Source: an uncultured Bacteroidales bacterium (GTDB lineage: Bacteria; Bacteroidota; Bacteroidia; Bacteroidales; UBA932). Taken from it: a DNA stretch of 34,374 nt. Below the pieces are notes generated by a model. The model saw only the letters and a program-made list of their open reading frames with translations, was not told the DNA's origin and did not search any database. Shown here in pieces: positions 17,858-27,074 of the stretch. The position numbers and the translations under genes are program-made. Positions within the stretch are counted from its first letter, which is position 1; every line of letters begins with the position of its first letter. The stretch lies in assembly GCA_947305045.1 (NCBI GenBank), contig CAMZCW010000006.1, forward strand, positions 1 through 34,374, given 5' to 3'.

Positions 17858-19531
17858 ATGAAGGCGAAGATATTGTTATACGCTGCTACTGCCGCCCTTG
17901 CAGTGAGCGCCTGTTCTCTAAAAGAGAAGGTGGACTCATACTCCACACGTGAGACATATTACAAGTCCGAGGCCCAGATAATCACCGGCCTCAACGGTTG
18001 TTATTCTCCGCTGAGGGGTATTATCGGCAATCAGTTCTTCCAGATGACGGAATGTGCCGCAGACTTGATGATGTACAACGTCTCCACCGACTATAACTCC
18101 AACTGCAATATCTCTCCAGACAGGCCTGGCATTGGCAGCACTGTATGGAAGAACGGCTATAACGGAGTGATGCTCTGCAATGAGATGGCCGATGTGATAA
18201 AATCTGCAGTAGATGAAGGCCACATCACCGCCAAACAGTCAGAGAAGCTTCTCGCAGAGACTTATATCCTCCGGGCAATGTACTATTACCTCCTTACCTG
18301 TACGTTTGGAGATGTCCCGTTCTACACATACCCTGTTACGGAAGAAAACCGCGCCACTGTAGCCAAACTCCCACGCATGAGCGCAGACAACACCAGAGAC
18401 TATCTGATTGACCAGCTGATGGAATACCTTCTTCCTGCAGAAATGGGTAAAAAGGAAGCTCTGCAACTTGTCCGCTCTTATGAAGGAGACAGCAACTACC
18501 GGATGGGGGCTGCAGTTGGTTTGATGCTGGCCGGAAAGATGTGCCTCTGGAACAAACGATGGGAAGACGCTGTAACCGTCTTCACCGTGCTGGAACAGAT
18601 TTACGGAGACTTTCGGGCAAATCCCTCGGGGTTTGGCGAAGCCTATCCTTTGACCGATATTCCTTTCTCCAGGAAATGGACAGCAGAGTCAATTCTTGAG
18701 ATGGGTAATATTGTGGAGGCCTACGGCGTTCAGTTTTCCGGTAAAATTGCCAGTATGTGCATGCCTCTCAGAACAACAGGCAACACGGAAGATCCTGAAG
18801 CCGCCGTACCTGTTTCTGACATTTACAACGGTATTGCAATCCCGGAACTTGGCAGCTTTGCCAGGACATCTGTATCGGCCCGCCCTACCGCATATTATTA
18901 CCAGCGCCTAATGCCGTATGGCGGAAAGGACCTCCGCAGCGGAGAGTATTCCGCAGGAGCCAATATTGCCCGTGGCGGTTCCGGAAACCTTGCATGGAGA
19001 TGGATGGGGTATTCACCTTCCGACAATACAAGGGAAAAAGCATCGGTGCTTTGGTTCACCACCGTCAGCTCCAACGGCAACAACCGCCCTTGGCTGGGAA
19101 ACAAATTCTGGTGCTACGGTATGTACAACTATAAGGACAGCAACAATTACAAACTGTTCCGTTTTGCAGGCGCATTGCTTGGCAAGGCGGAGGCTCTGCT
19201 TATGCTCGGCGACATGGATGGGGCCTGCGACTATTTGAACATTACCCGCACCAGGGCCGGGTTGGACAAGCTCACCCCGTCGGCCGTAGGAAACAATGCC
19301 AGCGCCCTGATGGAGGAAATCAGGATGGAATGCGCAAGAGAGCTTTTTGGAGAGTTCCAAAGAAAGTTCGATCTTGTAAGATGGGGTATTTGGTACGAAA
19401 GGACACAGCTGTACAATGACGGAACCTACATACAGGAGTTTATCCGTCCATGCCACAGGTATTGGCCAATTCCTTCCGACCAGGTTACATATTCGGGCTA
19501 TGCCCTTGACAATAAGGAGTATCTGCAATGA
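17858..19531 (+). CDS. susD: SusD/RagB-family nutrient-binding outer-membrane lipoprotein
   Basis: A 557-residue lipoprotein (lipobox V-S-A-C, Cys19) of the RagB/SusD family, the hinged lid of the SusC transporter. Typical segments are ITGLNGCYSPLRG near residue 42, the helical CNEMADVI / AETYILRAMYYYLL TPR-like region at ~105 to 150, FGDVPFY, and the C-terminal MEEIRMECARELFGE, FDLVRWG and PIPSDQV motifs characteristic of the family. It starts 2 bases after SusC and its stop overlaps the next start by four bases. It is expected at the cell surface binding the locus substrate. Sugar-contacting aromatic residues cannot be assigned without a structure. Confidence 0.95.
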   Translation: MKAKILLYAATAALAVSACSLKEKVDSYSTRETYYKSEAQIITGLNGCYSPLRGIIGNQFFQMTECAADLMMYNVSTDYNSNCNISPDRPGIGSTVWKNGYNGVMLCNEMADVIKSAVDEGHITAKQSEKLLAETYILRAMYYYLLTCTFGDVPFYTYPVTEENRATVAKLPRMSADNTRDYLIDQLMEYLLPAEMGKKEALQLVRSYEGDSNYRMGAAVGLMLAGKMCLWNKRWEDAVTVFTVLEQIYGDFRANPSGFGEAYPLTDIPFSRKWTAESILEMGNIVEAYGVQFSGKIASMCMPLRTTGNTEDPEAAVPVSDIYNGIAIPELGSFARTSVSARPTAYYYQRLMPYGGKDLRSGEYSAGANIARGGSGNLAWRWMGYSPSDNTREKASVLWFTTVSSNGNNRPWLGNKFWCYGMYNYKDSNNYKLFRFAGALLGKAEALLMLGDMDGACDYLNITRTRAGLDKLTPSAVGNNASALMEEIRMECARELFGEFQRKFDLVRWGIWYERTQLYNDGTYIQEFIRPCHRYWPIPSDQVTYSGYALDNKEYLQ

Positions 19532-21606
19532 AAAAGTACATAATCATATCTCTCATTGCCCTGCTTGCGCTTTCCTGTGAGAAGGAAACATACAAGGCAA
19601 CTCTGTATGGACTTGGATGTGAATACCCGGTTAAAGAGGTTGGCAGCGAGGCCGGAAAGGCCGTCTTTGAGGTTCTTTCAGACAACGAATGGACTGCCAC
19701 AATCTCTTCCGACGATTCATGGCTATGGTTCACTGACAATCCGTCTTCTAAAGAGATTGTGCTTTCAGGAGACGTGTCGCTTTGCGTCTCTTACCAAGCA
19801 GACAGGGGCGTCAGCCGCGAGAGCGTCATCATTCTTACAGGCGGAGATATCCGCGTTGAACTGATCCTGAAGCAAAAGGGTCTGCTCCCTCTGGCTCTTG
19901 ACATTGTACAGAAGAATGTCCTTGTGCCCGCTTCCGGCGGAGAATACTCTGCAAGGATACGCACTCTTATGAATCCGGACCTTTTCCTGATTGAATCCAC
20001 GGAACCCTGGATCAGGCATCTCCGTATAGAAAACAACGACGTCCGCTTTGACGTTGATGCAAACTATCAGGACTCTCTGAGGACGGCAACAATTATGATA
20101 AGCAGCGCCAGTCTGAGCGGCCAGGTATGTGTAAGCCAGGCTTCGGAAAAGTCTGTCTGGACATACGCCGGGGTGAATGAAGTAAAGGCTCTCAAGACTT
20201 CTGCCGGAGAGCTTGTCATAAACTCTCATATTCTTCTGGAAGGCGTTGTCCTGAATGACGACAGTGAAGGTAATGGCGCTGAAAACAGAAATGTATCGTC
20301 AGTTATTCAGGATTTGTCCGGTTCATCCTCTGCCCTCTATCTTGCCAACGATGACAACACGTCCGGAATCAGGGTAGATTTCTCGTCGGCCGTCTATCAG
20401 AAGGTTTCCCGCTTTGACCATGTGGCCATTGACCTGTATGGGGCAACTCTGACCAGATATCAGAAGCCGCTCAGATATGTCCTTTCCAATGTGTCCACAG
20501 ATGCAATAATGGCATCCTCGGAAATGGTAGGATTCACCGCCAAGTCAAAACACATCGGCGATCTTGCCGAAGACGACATCTACACTCTTGTTCGCATTGA
20601 CGATGTGGAGATTCCAATTGGCAAAGGTCCTTTCCTTCCCCTTGACACCAGACAGGTTTCCATAATGAACAAGTATCCCATGGTGCTGCTTGACAATAAT
20701 GGAGACAATATCTACATGTGCGTGAACACAACATGTTCTTGGGGTAGAAACGGGGAGGCCATGCCGCTTGGAAGCGGGTCTGTAACCGGAGTCATAGTCC
20801 ATGAGCATTGCGACAACTTTGAATGGGATAAAGATGCTCAGAACAGGATGCTCTCAGAAGGTCTGGCCCTGGATTACATCACAGATATCGGGGACATCGG
20901 CTATTACCAGATCCGGCCGGTCCACAGGGAAGATGTCCGGCTTGCCAATGAACGGGACAACAGCTTCTCGCAACTTCTCTGTGAATACACCAGATTCATT
21001 GCAAATGCCGATTCCACCGCCGTCCTGCCAACATACTCAAGCAACGGCAACCTTACTGCCAGGAAGGGCTCCGCTAATGGAAGGATAATTCCAAAAAGGG
21101 ACTGGAGCCGATTGGATACCTCCAACTATGGAATGTGGTCCATCACAGAAAACCAGGCATGGAGCTGCTCGGCATGGACTACGTCAAAATACTGGTGCGT
21201 AGAGTTCTCTACCGAAGGTATAGATCAAACCCACAGTCCCATGTCTGTCCAGTTTGGCATTGTTAATGGATACGGTATGAGATGCGGTGCGCCAAGATAC
21301 TGGAGAATGGATTATTCCGTGGATGACTCCGACTGGATTTCTGCAGGAACGTTTACCGTTCCGGATTTCGCTCTCACTTCTGGCCGCAGGAACTGGCAGA
21401 CCGCAGGACACAAATACATCAGCATCACTCTCCCTGATGATGCCGAGATTTGGGATAAGGCAAAAGTCTGCGTGAGACTGATTCCAATCTCCAAAGCTGC
21501 AGGTACCGGCAACTCTTACGACGGTGGCAGTATTGACAGCGTTGAAGACCAGTCGAGTAAATGCGACAACTCATTGAATTATTTATCTGTTAGATATAAC
21601 AAGTAG
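19528..21606 (+). CDS. DUF5689-domain surface lipoprotein with N-terminal BACON-like domains
   Basis: A 692-residue lipoprotein (signal MKKYIIISLIALLALSC, Cys17) directly after SusD, the usual position of surface glycan-binding proteins. Two BACON-like beta-sandwiches occupy ~20 to 115 (D-N-E-W-T-A-T-I, ending L-I-L-K-Q-K-G) and ~118 to 210 (ending V-C-V-S-Q-A-S). A DUF5689-like OB-type region follows at ~220 to 475, with I-L-L-E-G-V-V-L-N-D-D, S-A-L-Y-L-A-N-D-D and V-A-I-D-L-Y-G. The final ~200 residues form a Trp-rich beta domain (W-S-I-T-E-N-Q-A-W, Y-W-R-M-D-Y-S-V-D-D) ending L-N-Y-L-S-V-R-Y, plausibly carbohydrate-binding. No catalytic signature was found. It is likely the SusE/SusF-like positional equivalent of this locus. 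Confidence 0.75.
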   Translation: MKKYIIISLIALLALSCEKETYKATLYGLGCEYPVKEVGSEAGKAVFEVLSDNEWTATISSDDSWLWFTDNPSSKEIVLSGDVSLCVSYQADRGVSRESVIILTGGDIRVELILKQKGLLPLALDIVQKNVLVPASGGEYSARIRTLMNPDLFLIESTEPWIRHLRIENNDVRFDVDANYQDSLRTATIMISSASLSGQVCVSQASEKSVWTYAGVNEVKALKTSAGELVINSHILLEGVVLNDDSEGNGAENRNVSSVIQDLSGSSSALYLANDDNTSGIRVDFSSAVYQKVSRFDHVAIDLYGATLTRYQKPLRYVLSNVSTDAIMASSEMVGFTAKSKHIGDLAEDDIYTLVRIDDVEIPIGKGPFLPLDTRQVSIMNKYPMVLLDNNGDNIYMCVNTTCSWGRNGEAMPLGSGSVTGVIVHEHCDNFEWDKDAQNRMLSEGLALDYITDIGDIGYYQIRPVHREDVRLANERDNSFSQLLCEYTRFIANADSTAVLPTYSSNGNLTARKGSANGRIIPKRDWSRLDTSNYGMWSITENQAWSCSAWTTSKYWCVEFSTEGIDQTHSPMSVQFGIVNGYGMRCGAPRYWRMDYSVDDSDWISAGTFTVPDFALTSGRRNWQTAGHKYISITLPDDAEIWDKAKVCVRLIPISKAAGTGNSYDGGSIDSVEDQSSKCDNSLNYLSVRYNK

Positions 21607-21608
21607 TA

Positions 21609-22916
21609 ATGGACAGAAGAAAGTTTTTGAAAAATACCGCCATCGGCACCGGAGCATTGTCCCTTCTTGGTCTTGGTAGCGTTGCGCAGTCTTGTGCCGT
21701 CCAGAGAGAGAGATCTCACGTGCCCAGTCAGGGTTGGGTAAATGAACCCGCCCGGCAGATTCCTGTCATTGGCTCTGTGGATGTGCTCGTTGTTGGTGGA
21801 GGGCCTGCAGGCGTGGCTGCTGCGGTGAGCGCTGCCCGTTGCGGCGTATCCGTGATGCTGCTTGAAAGATACGCATGCCTTGGAGGCCTGTGGACAGGCG
21901 GAATTGTTACACCGGTCCTTTCCACTCACGGTCTTCACAAAAACGGGAGCTGGACAAAGTGCGTGTACGGCTTCTCCAACGAGATATGCGGCAGGCTCTT
22001 TGACCTGGGCATGGCCTTCAATCCCAAGGACCCGTCTGTAGATCCCGAGGCCGCCAAGTATGTGATGGACCTGATGATGGATGAGAACGGAGTCCAGGTG
22101 CTCTATAACTGCACCGCATCCCAGGTAGTCATGTCCGGAGACAGGATAGACTGTGTCATCCTTGAATGCAAGAGCGGAAGAGTGGCCGTAAGGGCAAAGG
22201 CCGTTGTAGATGCCAGCGGAGACGGAGACATATTCTCCCGGACGGGAGACCCCTTCCGCGTGCAGAAGAACGACATCGGCGCAATGTGGAGAGTTGGCGG
22301 CATAGAAGAATCCGTGAAGCTTGGGACCAAACTACCCGGCAAGGGCGTGAGACTTCTTCACATGAAGGGAGAGACAGACCAGGATGGCCTGGACGTATTC
22401 AACATTTCAAGGCTTCAGCAGAAGCACCGCAAGGTTATGTGGGAGCGCACCCAGGAACTCCGTTCGCGTGAAGGATGCAGGAACGCCTTCCTCCTTGAGA
22501 CCCCGGGCCAGATAGGCGTGAGGACAACCCGTGTGCTTGAGGCAATGCGCACCGTCACGCTGGAAGAATCGATGACCGGCGTCAGGTATGACGACGCCAT
22601 TGGCTTCAGCGGAGGATCGGCCACCATACCGTATAAGGGCAGGAAGATTACAAAGAAAGAAAGGCCCATCTGGCAAATCCCTTACGGGGCCATTGTTCCC
22701 CAGAAGACTCCCAACCTTCTGGTTGCGGGCCGATGCTTCGGCTTCGATGAGGGCCTTACCTGGGATGCCCGTGAGATTGCAACATGCTTTGTGACCGGCC
22801 AGGCGGCGGGAGATGCCGCGGCGCTTACTGTGACAAGGTCCAATAAGGCGCAGGACATGGATATTGCCGCCCTTCAGGAAATACTGAAAAAGCAAAATAC
22901 ACTTCTTGAGATATGA
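21609..22916 (+). CDS. Tat-exported FAD-dependent oxidoreductase
   Basis: A 435-residue flavoprotein of the FAD_oxidored (PF12831-like) type. The N-terminus D-R-R-K-F-L-K followed by a hydrophobic stretch and an A-Q-S-C site is a twin-arginine signal, so it should be exported already folded with cofactor, perhaps as a lipoprotein. The Rossmann dinucleotide motif VVGGGPAGVAAA lies at ~60 to 71, ending in L-L-E-R, and is followed by CLGGLWTGG. A second FAD-contacting segment DASGDGDIF is near 200, and the C-terminal LLVAGRCFGFDEGLTWDARE and GQAAGDAAAL motifs are typical. The substrate is unknown. Position among periplasmic glycosidases suggests oxidation or reduction of a sugar or substituent, which is inference. 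It starts 2 bases after the DUF5689 gene and overlaps the next by four bases. Confidence 0.85.
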   Translation: MDRRKFLKNTAIGTGALSLLGLGSVAQSCAVQRERSHVPSQGWVNEPARQIPVIGSVDVLVVGGGPAGVAAAVSAARCGVSVMLLERYACLGGLWTGGIVTPVLSTHGLHKNGSWTKCVYGFSNEICGRLFDLGMAFNPKDPSVDPEAAKYVMDLMMDENGVQVLYNCTASQVVMSGDRIDCVILECKSGRVAVRAKAVVDASGDGDIFSRTGDPFRVQKNDIGAMWRVGGIEESVKLGTKLPGKGVRLLHMKGETDQDGLDVFNISRLQQKHRKVMWERTQELRSREGCRNAFLLETPGQIGVRTTRVLEAMRTVTLEESMTGVRYDDAIGFSGGSATIPYKGRKITKKERPIWQIPYGAIVPQKTPNLLVAGRCFGFDEGLTWDAREIATCFVTGQAAGDAAALTVTRSNKAQDMDIAALQEILKKQNTLLEI

Positions 22917-24094
22917 GACAGCTCTTATTGTCGCTGGCATTGCTGATGGTGGCAATCCCGGCATGCACAAAGACCATCAAACCTGCCAGATACACGGTGT
23001 CCTGGTCAACTCCCATCCCCGTGGTAAGCGGCGGTTATGCGCGTGTCCACAGGCTTAACGACGGGCGCCTGATGCTGGTCTATTCCGCATCGGGCAATGC
23101 CTACGCCATGTTCAGCAGTGACAATGCTGTCACCTGGAGCGAGCCTGTAATGGCAATGGAGAGCTTCACCGCAAGCAACGAAAAGGGAAGCGTATTGGTA
23201 CGCTGCTCCAATGCGGAATTCGCCCAGCTGTCAGACTCCAATCCCTATCATCCGGGAAGAATCATCTATGCGTCCAACCTCAGGCCGGTAGATTACAGGA
23301 CATCTATCCATCCGCTTTCCATAGTGTGCTCCGTTTCAGATGACGGCGGGAAGACATGGAGCGAAAAACGTACGGTCTATGCTTCCAGAACATGGGATGT
23401 TGATGCCTCCAAGGGGGCATGGGAACCCTTTGTACTGGAACTCCCGGACGGAAGGGTGCAGGTGTATTTCACAGACAACACTCCCTACTATGCCGTAGGT
23501 GACAACCGGAGCAACAATATCTCCGTTGTGGAATCTTCTGACGGCGGAGACAGTTGGGGCCCTGAAAGGATAGTCTGTCACACCCAGGGCGGATGGGACG
23601 GTATGCCCGTGGTGACCATCCAGGACGGATACATGTACCTTGTTGTGGAGCACAAGAATGAGAGAGGCTCCAAGTACGCCATGGAAATACAGGGCATGTC
23701 CTGCACTCTGGATGAGAACTGGCCGGAGGAAATCAAGCTTGGCGACGCCAGACGTTTCTACCCCTTCAAGCCTAAGGACGGAATATACTGTGGCGCTCCT
23801 TACATCATCCACACAGACAATTACTTTGTAGTAAGCTGCCAGTCTTCCGAGGGCGCAGACGAGCCCTTGAAAGACGACCACTGCATCCCCGCGGTGTTCG
23901 TGATCCCCATCCCGTCATCGGCCTCTCCCATATTTGGCCCCATGACGGAAGCACCTATAGCGGTAGATATAGACCAGACCAAGTACAGCGGACTCTGGAA
24001 CTCCCTCTGTGACCTTGGTGACGACTGCATCTTGCTTGTCACCCAGTACAGGGGTACAATTGTCACGGTAAAAGGCAAAATACAGAAGAAATGA
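22913..24094 (+). CDS. Sialidase-fold (BNR/Asp-box) lipoprotein, possible exo-glycosidase
   Basis: A 393-residue lipoprotein (lipobox I-P-A-C, Cys18) of the six-bladed beta-propeller sialidase superfamily. Three Asp-boxes are visible: SSDNAVTW at 68 to 75, SDDGGKTW at 142 to 149 and SSDGGDSW at 208 to 215. Where true GH33 sialidases have an N-terminal F/Y-R-I-P motif, this protein has GGYARVHRLNDGRLML, which fits GH93-like exo-arabinanases or uncharacterised sialidase-fold hydrolases better. Later segments include GAWEPFVLELPDGRVQVYF and GGWDGMPVV. Neighbours are two glycosidases transcribed in the same direction with four-base overlaps. A periplasmic or surface exo-acting hydrolase is likely; the family number and substrate are uncertain. 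Confidence 0.75.
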   Translation: MRQLLLSLALLMVAIPACTKTIKPARYTVSWSTPIPVVSGGYARVHRLNDGRLMLVYSASGNAYAMFSSDNAVTWSEPVMAMESFTASNEKGSVLVRCSNAEFAQLSDSNPYHPGRIIYASNLRPVDYRTSIHPLSIVCSVSDDGGKTWSEKRTVYASRTWDVDASKGAWEPFVLELPDGRVQVYFTDNTPYYAVGDNRSNNISVVESSDGGDSWGPERIVCHTQGGWDGMPVVTIQDGYMYLVVEHKNERGSKYAMEIQGMSCTLDENWPEEIKLGDARRFYPFKPKDGIYCGAPYIIHTDNYFVVSCQSSEGADEPLKDDHCIPAVFVIPIPSSASPIFGPMTEAPIAVDIDQTKYSGLWNSLCDLGDDCILLVTQYRGTIVTVKGKIQKK

Positions 24095-25170
24095 AGCGAT
24101 TATTGTTTTTGGCGGCGTTTGCCGCATCCTTGATAAGCTGCTCGGTGACAGGAAAGCATGCCCAGTGGACAGTGGAGCAGGCCGGGCAGTGGTGGGACCG
24201 GACGCCGTGGCCGGTTGGCTGCTGCTATGTTCCCACGTATGCGGTAAACCAGCTGGAAATGTGGCAGGCCGATACCTTCAACCCCGAGGTGCTTGACCGC
24301 GAGTTTGCCATCTGTGAACAGATAGGATTCAATACCGTAAGGGTATATATGCATGAACTGCCATGGCTTCAGGACGCAGAAGGCTTCAAGTCAAGGATAG
24401 ACAGTCTCCTTACCCTCGCGCACTCTCACGGCATAAAAGTGACGTTCACTTTCTGCACCAACGGCGGCGGTGAGGGTGAGACCGGCCCCCAGCCCGCTCC
24501 CCTGGAGGGCGTCCACGGAGGAGGCCGATGGGTCCACAGCCCTTTGGACAGGTATTTCTTTGACAGGGACCAGTGGCCTCAGTTCAAGGCCTATGTGCAG
24601 GATATTCTGAGAACCTTCGGGAACGACTCCAGAATCCTCTACTGGTGCCTTTACAATGAGCCGGAGAATATCAAGGACGGGAGAGACTGCCTTGAGTTCA
24701 TGAAAAACATGTATCAATGGGCCTGGGAAGTGAGGCCGTCACAGCCACTTACTTCTCCCATCTGGATCCGTCCCGGCCAGAAAGGTGAGCTTACAAAGCT
24801 TGACATGGTCTCGTTCGTGTGCGAGAATTCAGACATCATTTCTTTTCACTGCTACTATCCTCCCAAGGAACTTGAAACCTTCATTTCAATGCTCAGGCGT
24901 TATGGCAGGCCGTTGATCTGCCAGGAGTACCTTGCAAGGAATTTTGGCTCCACCTTCCAGGACTGCCTCCCTATTCTCAAAAAGGAAAAGGTGGGCGCAC
25001 TTAACTGGGGACTTGCAGAAGGCAAGTGCGAGTACCGCTTCCCCTGGGGCCACAAGGCATCCGACGGAGAGCCGGACGTCTGGTTCCACAGCATCTTGTG
25101 GAACGACTACACGCCATACAGCCAGTCGGAAATTGACTTTTTGAAAGAAACAATTAAAACGAATCAATAA
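24091..25170 (+). CDS. Clan GH-A glycoside hydrolase (GH5/cellulase-like) lipoprotein
   Basis: A 359-residue lipoprotein (lipobox I-S-C, Cys17) with a (beta/alpha)8-barrel of clan GH-A, of the type often named 'cellulase family glycosylhydrolase'. The barrel opens with PVGCCYVPTYAVNQLEMWQ and GFNTVRVYMHELPWL. The acid/base is Glu190 in LYWCLYNEPEN and the nucleophile is probably Glu279 in LICQEYLAR, with the barrel closing at G-A-L-N-W-G-L. Both glutamates are in the expected order and spacing for a retaining enzyme. It overlaps the sialidase-fold gene by four bases and the GH2 gene by one. The specificity (glucan, mannan, xylan or other) cannot be told from these motifs. Confidence 0.8.
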   Translation: MKRLLFLAAFAASLISCSVTGKHAQWTVEQAGQWWDRTPWPVGCCYVPTYAVNQLEMWQADTFNPEVLDREFAICEQIGFNTVRVYMHELPWLQDAEGFKSRIDSLLTLAHSHGIKVTFTFCTNGGGEGETGPQPAPLEGVHGGGRWVHSPLDRYFFDRDQWPQFKAYVQDILRTFGNDSRILYWCLYNEPENIKDGRDCLEFMKNMYQWAWEVRPSQPLTSPIWIRPGQKGELTKLDMVSFVCENSDIISFHCYYPPKELETFISMLRRYGRPLICQEYLARNFGSTFQDCLPILKKEKVGALNWGLAEGKCEYRFPWGHKASDGEPDVWFHSILWNDYTPYSQSEIDFLKETIKTNQ

Positions 25171-27074
25171 TGAAACAGTTCTCAGTATTGGTCCTGGCTG
25201 TTCTGATGACGGCCTGCGGACAGCAAGCTACAGACTGGGCTCCCGCCGGAGAACATATTAAAACCGCATGGGCAGAGCAGATTAACCCTCAGAAAGTGCA
25301 TCAGGAGTATCCCAGGCCCCAGATGGTCAGAAACTCCTATGTAAACCTGAACGGCCTGTGGGACTATGCCATCGGCCCTAAGGGCGGAGAGACAATGCCT
25401 GGCGCACAGGGGCAGATACTGGTGCCATTCCCCCTTGAGTCTTCCCTTTCCGGCGTAGCCGGCAGCCTTACCGCCGATGACGCCCTCTGGTACAGAAGAG
25501 AGTTCAAGCTGCCCGGGAAATGGAGGAACAAGGATGTCCTGCTTCATTTTGATGCCGTTGACTGGGCCTGCGAGCTGTGGGTGAACGGGCAGTATGCCGG
25601 TTCTCACCAGGGCGGATATACGGCCTTCAACTTCAACATCTCTCCTTACCTTGATAAATCGGCCTCTCAGGAGATAATCCTGAAGGTGCTTGACGCTACG
25701 GAGACCGGAGACCTCCAGCCCAGGGGCAAGCAGACCTTCAGCCCCTCACGCGGCAAGATCTGGTATACCCCGGTTTCCGGAATATGGCAGACCGTATGGA
25801 TGGAGGCCGTGTCCAAGGAGGGCTACATTGCAGACTATCAGCTCACAAGTTCCGTTGAGGAAGGAAGTTTCACCGTTTCTCCCAAGCTGTGCGGCGAGGG
25901 TCAGGTAAAAGTTGAACTCATAGAAGGCGGGATTGGCTACAATCCGGAAAAGCCTGGCAGCAAGGTCCTTGCAAGCGTCATTGCCGATGGCTCTCCGGCC
26001 GTCCTCAAAGTCCCGGAACCCAGGCTCTGGTCTCCGGACAGCCCTTACCTGTACGGCCTCAGACTCACTCTCCTGAAAGACGGCAAGGTGATAGACCAGG
26101 TGAACGGATATACCTCGCTCCGTGAGATTTCCATTGCTGGCGGTGAACACCGCCGCCTGGCTCTCAACGGTGAGCCGCTCTTCCAGTTTGGCCCGCTGGA
26201 CCAGGGCTGGTGGCCCGACGGCCTCTACACCGCTCCCTGCGACGAGGCCCTAAGATATGATATTGAGAGGACCAAAGAATACGGTTTCAATATGATTCGC
26301 AAGCATATCAAGGTTGAACCTTCACGCTGGTTCTACTATTGTGATATGCTTGGCATGCTGGTATGGCAGGATATGCCCTGCGTGAGCAACTACAAGAAGA
26401 GGGACGACTGGGCTCAGGGGGCCGATGTCTATGACGCCGGCAATTCTGACCAGCTCTCTCCCCAGGCCAGGGAAAACTTCATAAGCGAGTGGAAGGACAT
26501 CCTTGACCAGACCAAGAAGTTCCAGTGCATCGTTGTGTGGGTTCCGTTCAACGAGGCCTGGGGACAGTTTGACACAAAGGCCGTGGTGGATTTCACAAAG
26601 GCAGAGGATCCTACCCGTCCGGTCAACATGGCTTCCGGAGGCAACTGGATTTCCGGCGGCGTTGGAGATATCCTTGACAGCCATCACTATCCCCACCCCC
26701 AGATGAGGATCTGGGATCCGGAAATGGTTAACGTCCTGGGCGAATACGGCGGTATCGGCCTTATTGTGGAGGACCATACCTGGGAAACCGGAAAGAACTG
26801 GGGATATGTGGAACTTGGCACCTCTGAAGACGCAACCGCCAAATACGAGGAGTACGCCCGGATGCTGATTCCTCTTGTCCGTGAGGGCTGCGCCGCTGCC
26901 GTTTATACCCAGACTACGGATGTGGAGCGTGAGACCAACGGCCTCATGACCTATGACCGGAAGGTGGACAAACTCATCCCGGCCCGCGTAGCTGCTGCAA
27001 ACCGCAGTGTAATCACTTGCCGATGCAGAAAAAGAGCAGATTATTCTGCAGATTGTGTCGTCCCCGTACATTGA
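25170..27074 (+). CDS. Glycoside hydrolase family 2 lipoprotein with altered C-terminus
   Basis: A 634-residue GH2 enzyme and probable lipoprotein (M-T-A-C, Cys16). The jelly-roll sugar-binding domain lies at ~50 to 205 (NLNGLWDYAIG, LWYRREF, ELWVNGQYAGSHQGGY), an immunoglobulin-like domain at ~205 to 320, and a TIM barrel from ~330. The acid/base is Glu462 in WVPFNEAWGQ and the nucleophile Glu525 in NVLGEYGG. The set is complete for a retaining beta-galactosidase/glucuronidase-type enzyme. The family-like body ends around R-V-A-A-A-N. The last ~18 residues are Cys/Arg-rich (C-R-C-R-K-R) and overlap the start of the next gene, which suggests that a recombination replaced the original stop. 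Activity is probably preserved because both catalytic residues lie well upstream. Substrate unknown. Confidence 0.88.
   Translation: MKQFSVLVLAVLMTACGQQATDWAPAGEHIKTAWAEQINPQKVHQEYPRPQMVRNSYVNLNGLWDYAIGPKGGETMPGAQGQILVPFPLESSLSGVAGSLTADDALWYRREFKLPGKWRNKDVLLHFDAVDWACELWVNGQYAGSHQGGYTAFNFNISPYLDKSASQEIILKVLDATETGDLQPRGKQTFSPSRGKIWYTPVSGIWQTVWMEAVSKEGYIADYQLTSSVEEGSFTVSPKLCGEGQVKVELIEGGIGYNPEKPGSKVLASVIADGSPAVLKVPEPRLWSPDSPYLYGLRLTLLKDGKVIDQVNGYTSLREISIAGGEHRRLALNGEPLFQFGPLDQGWWPDGLYTAPCDEALRYDIERTKEYGFNMIRKHIKVEPSRWFYYCDMLGMLVWQDMPCVSNYKKRDDWAQGADVYDAGNSDQLSPQARENFISEWKDILDQTKKFQCIVVWVPFNEAWGQFDTKAVVDFTKAEDPTRPVNMASGGNWISGGVGDILDSHHYPHPQMRIWDPEMVNVLGEYGGIGLIVEDHTWETGKNWGYVELGTSEDATAKYEEYARMLIPLVREGCAAAVYTQTTDVERETNGLMTYDRKVDKLIPARVAAANRSVITCRCRKRADYSADCVVPVH

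Noticed and set aside
22913..24094. Calling this gene a sialidase (nanH)
   Set aside because: Asp-boxes only define the fold; the RIP motif is absent and no sialic-acid genes are nearby.
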